Assembly (NCBI GenBank): GCA_008501765.1
Contig: QQUE01000002.1
Coordinates: 26,520-90,519, forward strand
Source: Calditrichota bacterium
Lineage (GTDB): Bacteria > Zhuqueibacterota > Zhuqueibacteria > Zhuqueibacterales > Geothermadaptataceae
Direction: 5' to 3'
DNA length: 64,000 bases
In this document: in pieces, positions 35,874 to 44,591 of the stretch
How positions within the stretch are numbered: the stretch's first letter is position 1
Layout of the letters: each line of letters begins with the position of its first letter
Program-made: the position numbers and the translations under genes
Notes under the pieces: model-generated
Database searches by the model: none
What the model saw: the letters and a program-made list of their open reading frames with translations, nothing else
What the model was told of the DNA's origin: nothing

Positions 35874-38675
35874 ATGTCCATAAGAACTGGTTTATTTTAC
35901 TGCACGATTCTTTTATTCACAATTTTGACCCTGCCATGCCTGCAAAACGAAACCGTGCTGGCGACCGAAAAACCATTTTATATCACCGAAAGTTTTGATA
36001 AATCCATTCCAACACCGAAAGATGTTCTCGGTTTTGAGCTGGGCAGCCAGGCGTCGCGCTACCACGAAGCGATTCGCTATTTTAAAATTTTAGCTAAAAA
36101 ATCACCGTTGGTGCAATTGCACGAAAATGGAGAAACCCACGAAGGACGTAAACTTTACTACCTGCTCATCAGCTCATCCGAAAACATGGAGCGCCTCGAA
36201 TCTATAAAAGGGGACGTAGGCAAATTGGCCGATCCGCGGGTAACCAACGCAGGGCAAGCAGCCGAAATCATCAAAAATAGCCCCGCTATTGCGTGGATGT
36301 TTTACAGTATTCATGGGGACGAACTTTCCGGCACCGATGCATCCATTGCACTGGCCTACCGGCTCGCCGCGGGCACCGACACGCTGGCAACGATGCTGCG
36401 CAACGAGCTTGTCACCGGGATTTACCCGATGGAAAATCCGGATGGCCGTGAGCGCTATCTGGCACAAATGGAACAATGGGGCGGCAAAGTTCCCAGCTTC
36501 GACCGCCAGAGCATGCAGCACACCGGCATCTGGCCGTGGGGGCGCACGAATCACTATTTCTTCGATTTAAATCGTGATTGGTTTATTCTGTCGCAGCCGG
36601 AAAGCCGTTCACGCGTGCAGCTCGTCGTCGACTGGAATCCGCAACTGGTGGTTGATGCCCACGAAATGGGCTCCAACAGCACTTATTTATTCAATCCACC
36701 GCGGGAACCGGTGAATCACCATGTGGATGAAAAAATTCGCCAATGGTGGAAAAAATTCTCGCAGGATCAAGCCGCCGCGTTTGATGAGCACGGGTGGAGC
36801 TATTACACCGGCGAATGGTACGAAGACTGGTATCCCGGCTATGGCAGTTCGTACCCCTGTTACCGCGGCACGGTCGCGATTTTGTACGAACAGGCATCCA
36901 CCGACGGCTCCGCAGTGAAAAAAACCAACGGTGTTCTCTCCACTTTTCACGATGCTGTTTTTCACCAGTTTGCCAGCTCGTTCGCCAACCTGAACACGGC
37001 TGCCAATAACCGGCAAAAACTGTTGCAAGATTTTTATGACCTGCGTAAAAAAGCAGTTTACAGGAAAAACAAGGACGGTGTCAAAGCCTATATTCTCTCT
37101 GCGGCTGAGAATCCGAGTCGGACAAACCGGTTGGTGGAAAAACTTTTAGAACAGAAAATTGAGATCAAACAAGCTGAAGCATCTTTTACTTTGAGCACAG
37201 TAAAGTCATACACAGAAAACAAGAATGCGAGCCATTCATTTGCCAAGGGCACCTTTGTCATTCCGGTGAATCAGCCATTACGCCCGTTGATTAATGCCAT
37301 TCTCGAAGCAGATCCACGCATGACGACGGCTGTTCTAAAAATGGAGCGTGAGTCGCTTGAAAAAGGCCGCGGTACAAAAATGTATGAAGTTGGTGCCTGG
37401 TCCATGCCGTTGGCCTACGATGTCGAAGCATGTGCGGTAAAATCAATGCCGTCCGTCAAATTAAAAAATGTCGAAAGTCTAGATGATATTAAAGGACAGG
37501 TGATTAATCCGAACCCGGCTTTCGGTTATCTTCTACCCTACAACGATGACAATGCAGTCGATGCGCTGCTGCAATTTTTCGAAAAAGGCTGGCAGATCCA
37601 TAGCGCCACTAAAGAATTTCAACTTGAGGGACAAAGCTACAAGCGCGGCACCTTGCTGCTGATTCTCAACGAAAATCCGGGCTTGAAGTCGGAAGAAGTG
37701 CAAAAATGTGCTGAGTCTGTCGGTGTGACGATACGTGGCGTCAACACGGCGTTGAGCCAAAAAGGTCCGGATCTCGGAGGTGGAACTTTCCGGCTGCTGC
37801 AAAAACCGCGAATTGCCATGGTCGTCGGGTCGGCGGTGAGCAGCTACAATTCGGGCACGCTGCGTTATTTGCTCGATTATGAAATGGGAATTGGACTTTC
37901 GCTTTTAAACTCGGATAACTTGTCATGGGCCGATTTGCGCCAGTACAATGTGTTGATATTGCCTTCATCCGGGCGTGGATTTAAGAAAATTTTCGATAAA
38001 GGAGCGCAGAAGAAAGTAAAAACCTGGGTGCAACAGGGCGGCACGTTAGTCGCAATCGGTGGCAGCGCGGCTGCTTTGGCGGACAGCAGTTTGAAAATGA
38101 GCGCGGTTAAACTTCGCCGACAAGTTCTAAAGAACCTGCCTGATTTTTCGACAGCGGTTGAAAAAGAATTAGCTGCTAATAAAATCAGCATCGACAGCCT
38201 TATGATCTGGGAGGGAAAAACGCAACCACCTGAACCAACGGTTCAAAAAGAGCAGCCAAAAATGGATGACAAAGCATTGGAACAAGCTGATTCGCGGCAA
38301 CGGCTTTTTATGCCGCGCGGCGCAATTATGAAAGTGAACCTCGATGAGGAGCACTGGCTAAATTTTGGTTTAGGAAAGCACGTTCCGGCAATTTTTTACA
38401 GTTCGAATGCTTTTATGAGTAAAGCTCCGGTGCAAACGGCTGCGCGTTTCGCAGATGCGAATGAAATAAGACTTTCCGGATTATTGTGGCCGGAAGCCAA
38501 AGAACGCTGGCAAAATACTGCCTTCGCGACACGGGAATCGTCCGGCAAAGGGCAAATTATTCTTTTTGCTCACGAACCCAATTTCCGTTCCTATTTTTAT
38601 GGCACAGCACGCATGTTTTTGAACAGCATTTTGCTCGGTCCGGGAATGGGCGCTACCCAGACAGCGCCGTGGTAA
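35874..38675 (+). CDS. Secreted M14 family zinc carboxypeptidase
   Basis: 933-residue exported metallopeptidase. A signal peptide covers about the first 30 residues. The M14 domain follows: the zinc HxxE in SIHGDELSG near 147, PMENPDGRERYL near 190, the third zinc ligand in VVDAHEMGSNS near 263, and the catalytic glutamate in ILYEQASTDG near 340. The C-terminal half holds a class I amidotransferase-like fold (VLILPSSGRGFKKIFDKG) but no obvious catalytic triad. Such large M14 proteins probably digest peptides at the cell surface. The last codons (TAPW and stop) lie inside a repeat that recurs at 40306. Confidence 0.92.
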   Translation: MSIRTGLFYCTILLFTILTLPCLQNETVLATEKPFYITESFDKSIPTPKDVLGFELGSQASRYHEAIRYFKILAKKSPLVQLHENGETHEGRKLYYLLISSSENMERLESIKGDVGKLADPRVTNAGQAAEIIKNSPAIAWMFYSIHGDELSGTDASIALAYRLAAGTDTLATMLRNELVTGIYPMENPDGRERYLAQMEQWGGKVPSFDRQSMQHTGIWPWGRTNHYFFDLNRDWFILSQPESRSRVQLVVDWNPQLVVDAHEMGSNSTYLFNPPREPVNHHVDEKIRQWWKKFSQDQAAAFDEHGWSYYTGEWYEDWYPGYGSSYPCYRGTVAILYEQASTDGSAVKKTNGVLSTFHDAVFHQFASSFANLNTAANNRQKLLQDFYDLRKKAVYRKNKDGVKAYILSAAENPSRTNRLVEKLLEQKIEIKQAEASFTLSTVKSYTENKNASHSFAKGTFVIPVNQPLRPLINAILEADPRMTTAVLKMERESLEKGRGTKMYEVGAWSMPLAYDVEACAVKSMPSVKLKNVESLDDIKGQVINPNPAFGYLLPYNDDNAVDALLQFFEKGWQIHSATKEFQLEGQSYKRGTLLLILNENPGLKSEEVQKCAESVGVTIRGVNTALSQKGPDLGGGTFRLLQKPRIAMVVGSAVSSYNSGTLRYLLDYEMGIGLSLLNSDNLSWADLRQYNVLILPSSGRGFKKIFDKGAQKKVKTWVQQGGTLVAIGGSAAALADSSLKMSAVKLRRQVLKNLPDFSTAVEKELAANKISIDSLMIWEGKTQPPEPTVQKEQPKMDDKALEQADSRQRLFMPRGAIMKVNLDEEHWLNFGLGKHVPAIFYSSNAFMSKAPVQTAARFADANEIRLSGLLWPEAKERWQNTAFATRESSGKGQIILFAHEPNFRSYFYGTARMFLNSILLGPGMGATQTAPW

Positions 38676-38803
38676 GGCGATGAGATCACTGCTTTATAGT
38701 GATGTTATCGCTATTCGAAAAACCTGGTCGGCAAATCCACATTTATAATTTGTGTGAAAGCATCCCGCCGAACATACCACTCAGCGGGACGCTTTCGCTC
38801 TAT
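38660..38803 (+). repeat. Family C-related repeat, copy 2, overlapping the M14 stop codon
   Basis: 144 bp, about 90% identical without gaps to 40306-40449. It holds two hairpins: AGCGAT/ATCGCT-type arms around ATCACT...AGTGAT (about 38677-38711), which could terminate the M14 transcript, and GAAAGC...CCCGC...GCGGG...GCTTTC (about 38756-38796). The first 16 bp are the last codons and stop of the M14 gene. Confidence 0.7.
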
Positions 38804-38932
38804 ATTTCTCGTAGACTGTCAAGTCTTATTTTGTGGATTTGGAGCGCATTACCTTTATGCAATGCACAGCACAATCCATGAAGGGATTGCACTCCCGCCA
38901 CGCCGAGATGCATTAAAGGAGAAAAACAAATT

Positions 38933-39262
38933 ATGGCTTTTGATGAAGGATTAGCGCAACGAATTCGTGAATTGCTCGCCAGCACACCGGGCATCGAAGA
39001 GAAAAAGATGTTTGGTGGTCTTTGTTTTTTAGACCGGGGAAACATGGTGGGCGGCATCGTCGGCTCTGAGCTCATGATGCGGGTCGGTGCCGAAAAATAC
39101 GACGAAGCGCTCAATGAGCCGCACGTCCGGAAAATGGATTTCACCGGCAGATCGATGCGTGGGATGATATATGTTGGCGAAGCGGGTATTGAAGCGGATG
39201 AAAACCTGGAAAAATGGCTGAAAAAAGGACTGGCTTTTACCCAGAATTTGCCTGCCAAATAA
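38933..39262 (+). CDS. TfoX N-terminal domain protein
   Basis: 109-residue cytoplasmic protein made of one TfoX-N domain: KKMFGGLCFLDRGNMVGGIV near residue 24, LMMRVGAEKYDEAL near 50 and MRGMIYVGEAG near 80. In gamma-proteobacteria TfoX proteins regulate competence, but stand-alone TfoX-N proteins are widespread and mostly uncharacterised. It starts at an ATG about 17 nt after AAAGGAG. Genes on both sides run in the same direction. Confidence 0.88.
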   Translation: MAFDEGLAQRIRELLASTPGIEEKKMFGGLCFLDRGNMVGGIVGSELMMRVGAEKYDEALNEPHVRKMDFTGRSMRGMIYVGEAGIEADENLEKWLKKGLAFTQNLPAK

Positions 39263-39308
39263 CTCGATAGCACACAATTTTCTAATTCAATTGCGAAAGG
39301 AAGATTTA

Positions 39309-40241
39309 TTGCCAGAACTAAAATCCAAGTTGGCAAAAGGCGTCTACGCCGCCAGCCTCACCCCATTGAATGACCAACTTGAAATTGATCACGTTCGACT
39401 GGCTCACCACTGCCACTGGTTGTTAGAACATGGCTGCACCGGAATCTTGTTAATGGGCACAACCGGCGAAGCCAACTCATTCAGCATCGCTGAAAGAATG
39501 GTCGCCCTTGATGCTGTAATTGAGAGCGGCATTCCAGCGCAAAAACTACTCGTCGGCACTGGCTGCTGCGCTGTTCCTGACACGATTTTACTATCGCAAC
39601 ATGCACTGTCCCACAACGTGGCTGGCCTGGTTATGCTGCCGCCATTTTACTATAAAAATGCCAATGATGCCGGACTATTTGATGCCTTCGACCAAATTAT
39701 TCACGGGGTGAATGATGACCGGCTCAAAATATATTTGTACCATTTTCCCCAAATGAGCGCTGTACCCTTCAGCTTTTCGCTGATCGAGAAACTTCTCGCC
39801 ACTTTTCCCGATCAAATAGCCGGGATAAAAGACTCCAGCGGTGAGTGGGAAAACATGAAACTTCTGGCTACAACTTTTCCAAATTTTCAAGTATTCGCCG
39901 GCAGCGAACGATTTCTTGCGGGCATAAAAGAAGTCGGCGGCGCTGGTTGCATTTCAGCCACTGTCAATGTGAGCTGCCGCGATGCTGCATTTCTGTTTCA
40001 GGAAACTCAAAAAAATAGAATCGAAGAATTGCAAAACAAGCTGAATAAACTTCGATTGATTATTGAAAAATACCCAATGATTCCGACTTTAAAACAAGTC
40101 ATGTACCAGCAAAATGCAGAACCAGGCTGGCTGAATATGCGCCCGCCACACATTGCCCTGACTAAGCAGGAAGTTTCCATGCTGACAAATGAATTGGCAG
40201 CCATCAATTTCCCGAACGATTATATTCAGCGGGTGGAATGA
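39309..40241 (+). CDS. DapA/N-acetylneuraminate lyase family aldolase
   Basis: TIM-barrel class I aldolase or dehydratase of the DHDPS superfamily, 310 residues. Visible features: GILLMGTTGEANSFSIAERM near 40, the Tyr of LYHFPQMS near 140, and the Schiff-base lysine in IAGIKDSSGEWEN near 170. I place the start at a TTG (39309) because AAAGGAAG lies 5 nt before it; the TTG 18 bp upstream would include that site. It could be a 4-hydroxy-tetrahydrodipicolinate synthase, but paralogues act on many 2-oxo acids, and the absence of other lysine genes here argues for caution. Confidence 0.85.
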   Translation: MPELKSKLAKGVYAASLTPLNDQLEIDHVRLAHHCHWLLEHGCTGILLMGTTGEANSFSIAERMVALDAVIESGIPAQKLLVGTGCCAVPDTILLSQHALSHNVAGLVMLPPFYYKNANDAGLFDAFDQIIHGVNDDRLKIYLYHFPQMSAVPFSFSLIEKLLATFPDQIAGIKDSSGEWENMKLLATTFPNFQVFAGSERFLAGIKEVGGAGCISATVNVSCRDAAFLFQETQKNRIEELQNKLNKLRLIIEKYPMIPTLKQVMYQQNAEPGWLNMRPPHIALTKQEVSMLTNELAAINFPNDYIQRVE

Positions 40242-40305
40242 CCCGGGCTTCGACACGCTCAGCCAGCATAATTCTAACGATTGGATAAATTATGATGTTT
40301 CCTGA

Positions 40306-40507
40306 GACGGCCCCGTGGTAAAGCGATGAGATCACTGCATTATAGTGATGTTATCGCTATTCGAAAAACCTCGTCGGAAAATCCACCTTTTAATTTAGTG
40401 TGAAAGCATCCCGCCGAACGTACCACTCAGCGAGACGCCTTCGCTCTATTTTAGTTATGCTTGGTAAAGAATGTTACAGCTTACATTGAACTCACGTTAA
40501 TTTATTA
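40306..40507 (+). repeat. Chimeric repeat joining copies of family C types
   Basis: 40306-40449 matches 38660-38803 (about 90%, no gaps), including the ACCCCGTGGTAA-like tail of the M14 gene (codons A, P, W, stop). From 40430 on it instead follows 26748-26825 (78 bp, three mismatches), ending in the inverted-end sequence TACATTGAACTCACGTTA (40482-40499). The two matches overlap in the shared hairpin. The result fills the gap between the dapA-like and gamma-glutamyltransferase genes. Confidence 0.75.
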
Positions 40508-40524
40508 ATTTGAAGGAATCCGAA

Positions 40525-42024
40525 ATGCAGGCCGTTGTGGCAAGCGGACATATTCGAGTGAGTGAGGCAGCTTGCCACATTCTACAAAATGATGGCAATG
40601 CATTTGATGCGGTTGTGGCAGCGGGTTTTGCCTCTGTTGTGGCCGAACCGCTGCTAACCAGCCTCGGTGGCGGTGGTTTTCTCTTGGCCAGACCAGATGA
40701 CGCGCAACCGGTGCTATTCGATTTCTTTGTTGACACGCCGGGATTGGGCCAAAAAAATCCCGATCGCGAAGCCCATTTCCTGCCGATTACCGTCGAATTT
40801 CCCGGCTCTGAGCAAATTTTCAATGTGGGGTACGGCTCTGTGGCTGTCCCGGGAGTATTACGCGGACTTCTGCACGTACATAAAAAATTAGGACGGCTCC
40901 CGTTACGAGAAATTCTTGCCCCCGCCGTTCAACTTGCGCGATTCGGGACCGCATTAAATGCAACGCAAGCCTACATTCTCGAGTTACTCGAACCTATAAT
41001 GCAAATGACGGATGCCAGCCGGAAAATGTATGCCCCGGCAGGAAAAATTCTTCAAAAAGGGAGTCATTTTCAAAACGCCGAACTGGCTGCATTTCTGGAA
41101 ACTTTACCAAAAAATGGGGACAAAGAATTTTATGAAGGCAAAATTGCCCGGTCGATTTTCAATGATATGTACGAACACGACGGACTGCTGACGCGGGACG
41201 ATCTGGCATCCTATCACGTCATCGAAAGAACGCCACTGGCCGTAAATTACAGAGATCAATTGGTGCTCACAAATCCGTTGCCTTCCTTTGGCGGATCCAT
41301 GCTGTCTTACGCATTAAATTGGCTGGAAAAAGGCATGCCCGGCGTCGTGCAGTTTGGCTCCAGTGACCACCTTTTCGGGCTTGTCACTCTGATGAAAGAA
41401 CTGTACGATTGCCGTGAAAAAGAAAATATTTTCACGCAGTTGAATCCGCAGGCAAAATTTGCTGAAAACATTAAAAAGATTCGAAAAGCATTTGGTGGCA
41501 CGACGCACATCAGTGTTTTGGATGCCGCTGGAAATGCCGCCAGTTTGACTTGTTCCAACGGTGAAGGCAGTGGTTACGTCGTTCCCGGAACAGGAATTAT
41601 GCTCAATAATATGATGGGGGAAGATGACCTGCACCCGGATGGATTTCACAATGATCCACCGGGCAAACGTGTAGCTTCGATGATGTCGCCCTCGATTTTA
41701 CTGAAAGAAAATCAGGTTCAACTCGTCGCGGGCAGTGGTGGCAGCAAACGAATCTGGACAGCGTTGCTGCAAGTCATCAGCAATGTTATCGATTTTAAAA
41801 TGAATATTCACGAAGCCGTGCATGCACCTCGTTTACACTGGGACGGAACGACGGCACAAATCGAACCCGGCTTTAAACCTGAAAGCATGCAAAAATTACG
41901 AGATCACTTTCCTGTAAATGAATGGCAAGTTCGGGATGTTTATTTTGGCGGCGTGCACGCAGTTGACTGCGCAGGCCAGGGCGGCGGAGATTCCCGCCGT
42001 GATGGGGCTGTTGCGGTAATTTGA
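40525..42024 (+). CDS. Gamma-glutamyltransferase family protein without signal peptide
   Basis: Ntn-hydrolase that would transfer or hydrolyse gamma-glutamyl groups after self-cleavage. Over 499 residues: NDGNAFDAVVAAGFASVVAEP near 22, LGGGGFLL near 50, and the predicted autoproteolysis site with the nucleophile Thr near 326 in FGGTTHISVLD, followed by GNAASLTCSNG and MLNNMMGEDDL. The ATG at 40525 follows GAAGGA; an upstream TTG contains that site. Most bacterial GGTs are secreted, but this one starts directly in the enzyme fold, so it should be cytoplasmic. The substrate is unknown. Confidence 0.88.
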   Translation: MQAVVASGHIRVSEAACHILQNDGNAFDAVVAAGFASVVAEPLLTSLGGGGFLLARPDDAQPVLFDFFVDTPGLGQKNPDREAHFLPITVEFPGSEQIFNVGYGSVAVPGVLRGLLHVHKKLGRLPLREILAPAVQLARFGTALNATQAYILELLEPIMQMTDASRKMYAPAGKILQKGSHFQNAELAAFLETLPKNGDKEFYEGKIARSIFNDMYEHDGLLTRDDLASYHVIERTPLAVNYRDQLVLTNPLPSFGGSMLSYALNWLEKGMPGVVQFGSSDHLFGLVTLMKELYDCREKENIFTQLNPQAKFAENIKKIRKAFGGTTHISVLDAAGNAASLTCSNGEGSGYVVPGTGIMLNNMMGEDDLHPDGFHNDPPGKRVASMMSPSILLKENQVQLVAGSGGSKRIWTALLQVISNVIDFKMNIHEAVHAPRLHWDGTTAQIEPGFKPESMQKLRDHFPVNEWQVRDVYFGGVHAVDCAGQGGGDSRRDGAVAVI

Positions 42025-42046
42025 ATTGTTTTCCTTCAATAAAAAA

Positions 42047-43522
42047 TCATGCTGGCTGCCAGGTTCTCAAATCAAAAGCAAAAGTGGATCCCTCATCAAC
42101 ACGGCTGTCCACTGAAATGGTCGATTTGTGAATTTCGAGAATTTTCTCGGTAATTGCCAGGCCCAGGCCGGCGCCACCCGTGGCGCGAGCGCGGCTTTTT
42201 TCAACCCGGTAAAATCGATCGAAAATGAAGGGCAGCTCTTCCTCCCGAATGCCACAGCCCGTATCAGAAACCGATACCCTGATTTGCTGGTTTCCTTTCT
42301 TAATCGTCACATTGACTTCGCCGTTTTCCGGTGTGTAGCGTAACGCATTATCGATGAGATTGGAAAGCGCACGTTCAATTAAACCGATATCGGCATAGGC
42401 CTGCGGTAATTTTTCCGGCAGTTCTGCACGCAAGTGAATGCCTTTTTTCTCCGCAAGGTCTTTAAATTTCATGATCACATCCTGCAGCAAATCAGAAACT
42501 GAAAAGGGCTCCAATTGCGGTTTCACCTGGCTGGCTTCGAGTTTTGATAATTCAAATAATTGTTCAACCAATTTTTCCAGCATATTTGAAATCTGCAAAG
42601 TTGTTGTGAGATATTCCTGTCTTTTTTTCAGGTCGAGCGAGTCATTTTTCAGCTGCAATGTCTCAAGATAACCTTTTATCGCGGCGATTGGATTTCGCAA
42701 ATCGTGCGAAATGTTTGCCACCAGTTCCCGCCGAAATATGTCGGTTTTTTTCAGCTCGTCCATGTTGGCAACGATGGTATCAGCCAGTTTGTTGAACGAG
42801 GCGGATAAATGCCCGATTTCATCATTCTTTTTAACCGGGATGCGCTCATTCAGCTTGCCTTTTTCGAAATCTTGCACTACCACTGTGATGCGGCGAAGCT
42901 GCCGGGTTAACAGCGCAAACATAATTAACCCGATAATTCCGGTGACCAAAATACTAACCAGTAAACTGCGAATCAGTGTTTTGACAGCAAAGCTTTCCCA
43001 CACAGTTTCAGCGGCAATGTCAAATTGTTCACTTTCGATGATCACATACAAAAATCCGTCGATGTTTTTGCCGATTTGCAACGGGGCTGCTGAAAAAACC
43101 TTTTTCCGGCCCAGATGGCGGGGATCGTCGCCAAATATCGGGGTAGCCTGGCTGTCGGCAATAAAATCGCGCACCGGCCCTAAATCGACTGTTTCGGTTT
43201 GCAGCTTTTTATAGGATTCAGCGAAAAAGGCGATCACCTTTCCGGACTCATCCAGCATATAAATTTCAATGCCGGGATTGATGACCATCATATAATGAAT
43301 CATGTGTTTTATGCTGGCAAAATCAATGCTGTCAGCCACAGCGTCGGTGAAATCTGTTGCGATGTTTTGCGCCAGTTGGCGGTTCATCGTCTGGTCTGCT
43401 GTGCGGTAAAATAATTCGGAGGCATCTCTGGTAATCAATATTTGCGAAATGCCCATGAGAATCAATAATACAAGAAAAATTGCGGACAACTTTATGTAGA
43501 ACGATTTTAAAAATTGTATCAT
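42047..43522 (-). CDS. Membrane sensor histidine kinase
   Basis: 491-residue kinase. Two transmembrane helices (about 8-28 and 178-200) enclose a ~145-residue extracytoplasmic sensor; then HAMP (about 200-252), HisKA with the phospho-accepting histidine in VANISHDLRNP, and HATPase with N box NLIDNALRY, G1 DTGCGI, F box FIFDRFYR and G2 GGAGLGLAI. The start is the ATG at 43520-43522, one base overlapping the stop of the response regulator gene (TAATG) with GGAG upstream; a longer frame from 43567 is unlikely. The stimulus is unknown. Confidence 0.93.
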   Translation of the reverse strand: MIQFLKSFYIKLSAIFLVLLILMGISQILITRDASELFYRTADQTMNRQLAQNIATDFTDAVADSIDFASIKHMIHYMMVINPGIEIYMLDESGKVIAFFAESYKKLQTETVDLGPVRDFIADSQATPIFGDDPRHLGRKKVFSAAPLQIGKNIDGFLYVIIESEQFDIAAETVWESFAVKTLIRSLLVSILVTGIIGLIMFALLTRQLRRITVVVQDFEKGKLNERIPVKKNDEIGHLSASFNKLADTIVANMDELKKTDIFRRELVANISHDLRNPIAAIKGYLETLQLKNDSLDLKKRQEYLTTTLQISNMLEKLVEQLFELSKLEASQVKPQLEPFSVSDLLQDVIMKFKDLAEKKGIHLRAELPEKLPQAYADIGLIERALSNLIDNALRYTPENGEVNVTIKKGNQQIRVSVSDTGCGIREEELPFIFDRFYRVEKSRARATGGAGLGLAITEKILEIHKSTISVDSRVDEGSTFAFDLRTWQPA

Positions 43523-44244
43523 TATTGCAGCTCCTCTACTTCGGAAAATCGATAGCCAACACCCCAAAGTGTTTTCAGCAATTGTGGATTTGTCGGGTCC
43601 TTCTCAATTTTATTACGCAGGCGGTTGATGTGGGAATTGACGGTGTGGTCGTAACCGTTGTACTGATACCCCCAGATAAGATCGAGCAATTCCTGACGGT
43701 TGTAAACCCGTCCGGGATTGCTGGTAAAAAGGGCTAATAAATCAAACTCTTTTGCTGTCAATTCAATAGTTTTGCCGGCCAAAATAACTTTTCGTTTGAT
43801 TAAATCGATTATCAGGTCGCCAAATTCAAGCGGGGTATTTTCTTCCGGTTTTTTACCACTTTCACTGTCGACAGCCACCCGCCGTAAAATGGCTTTTACA
43901 CGGGCTATAAATTCCCGAATGCTGAAGGGTTTTGTGATGTAATCATCGGCGCCGAGCTCCAAACCGAGTACTTTATCGAGCTCCTCATTTCTGGCTGTCA
44001 GCATGAGAATTGGAATCACCGGATTCTGCGCCCGGATGCGTTTGCACACCTCAAGCCCATCCATTTTTGGTAGCATGAGATCGAGAATTATCAGGGAATA
44101 ATCACCCGACAATGCTTTCTGCAATCCGGTGATGCCGTCGCCAGCACGATCGACACCATATTCCAGATCGCGGAGATGGATTTCAAGAATATTTACAATA
44201 TTTGGATCATCTTCAATGAGGAGAACTTTGGCAGAAATGGACAT
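43522..44244 (-). CDS. OmpR/PhoB-type response regulator
   Basis: 240 residues: a receiver domain (about 5-120) with the acidic pair LIEDD, phospho-acceptor Asp in LIILDLMLPKMDG near residue 54, the Thr in LMLTARN and Lys in YITKPF; then a winged-helix DNA-binding domain (about 140-235; LTAKEFDLLALF, GYDHTVNSHINRLRNKIE, WGVGYRF). It is cotranscribed with the kinase gene, whose start it overlaps. The ~350 bp upstream (44245-44591) would contain the operon promoter; no target operator could be defined. Confidence 0.95.
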   Translation of the reverse strand: MSISAKVLLIEDDPNIVNILEIHLRDLEYGVDRAGDGITGLQKALSGDYSLIILDLMLPKMDGLEVCKRIRAQNPVIPILMLTARNEELDKVLGLELGADDYITKPFSIREFIARVKAILRRVAVDSESGKKPEENTPLEFGDLIIDLIKRKVILAGKTIELTAKEFDLLALFTSNPGRVYNRQELLDLIWGYQYNGYDHTVNSHINRLRNKIEKDPTNPQLLKTLWGVGYRFSEVEELQ

Positions 44245-44591
44245 TTCAGCAGCACTTTCTTCAGCAAAAAGTTAATCTGGCTTTGGGAGAATTTCCGTAG
44301 AGAACAAGTATTGCACAGCCGCTATTCCTCTGGAATGTCCGTTACCACAATAGGACAAAGTACCATTAATCCAATATCATAAAATTCAAGAGGACTAAAA
44401 TCAGCAGAAACAAAAACCTGGGCGCACTATCAATCTATTGATCAGAAGTTATATCTGACGAAGATACGGTCAGCGGAGCGTGCGAGACGAAGGCAAATTA
44501 ACGCCAAATTCGTTTCGGTTTATTCAAGATTGGAGACCTCTGTTGATGTTGTAAGTGGAATTCAGCAACCAGCTTCAAGCACTCCAATGTC
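44245..44591. other. Intergenic region upstream of the two-component operon
   Basis: About 350 bp between the response regulator start and the stop of the YhaN-like gene, both on the minus strand. I saw no convincing frame, hairpin or repeat. Confidence 0.45.

Noticed and set aside
42711..43214. Plus-strand 167-codon frame
   Set aside because: Antisense to the histidine kinase gene; Ser-rich shadow.
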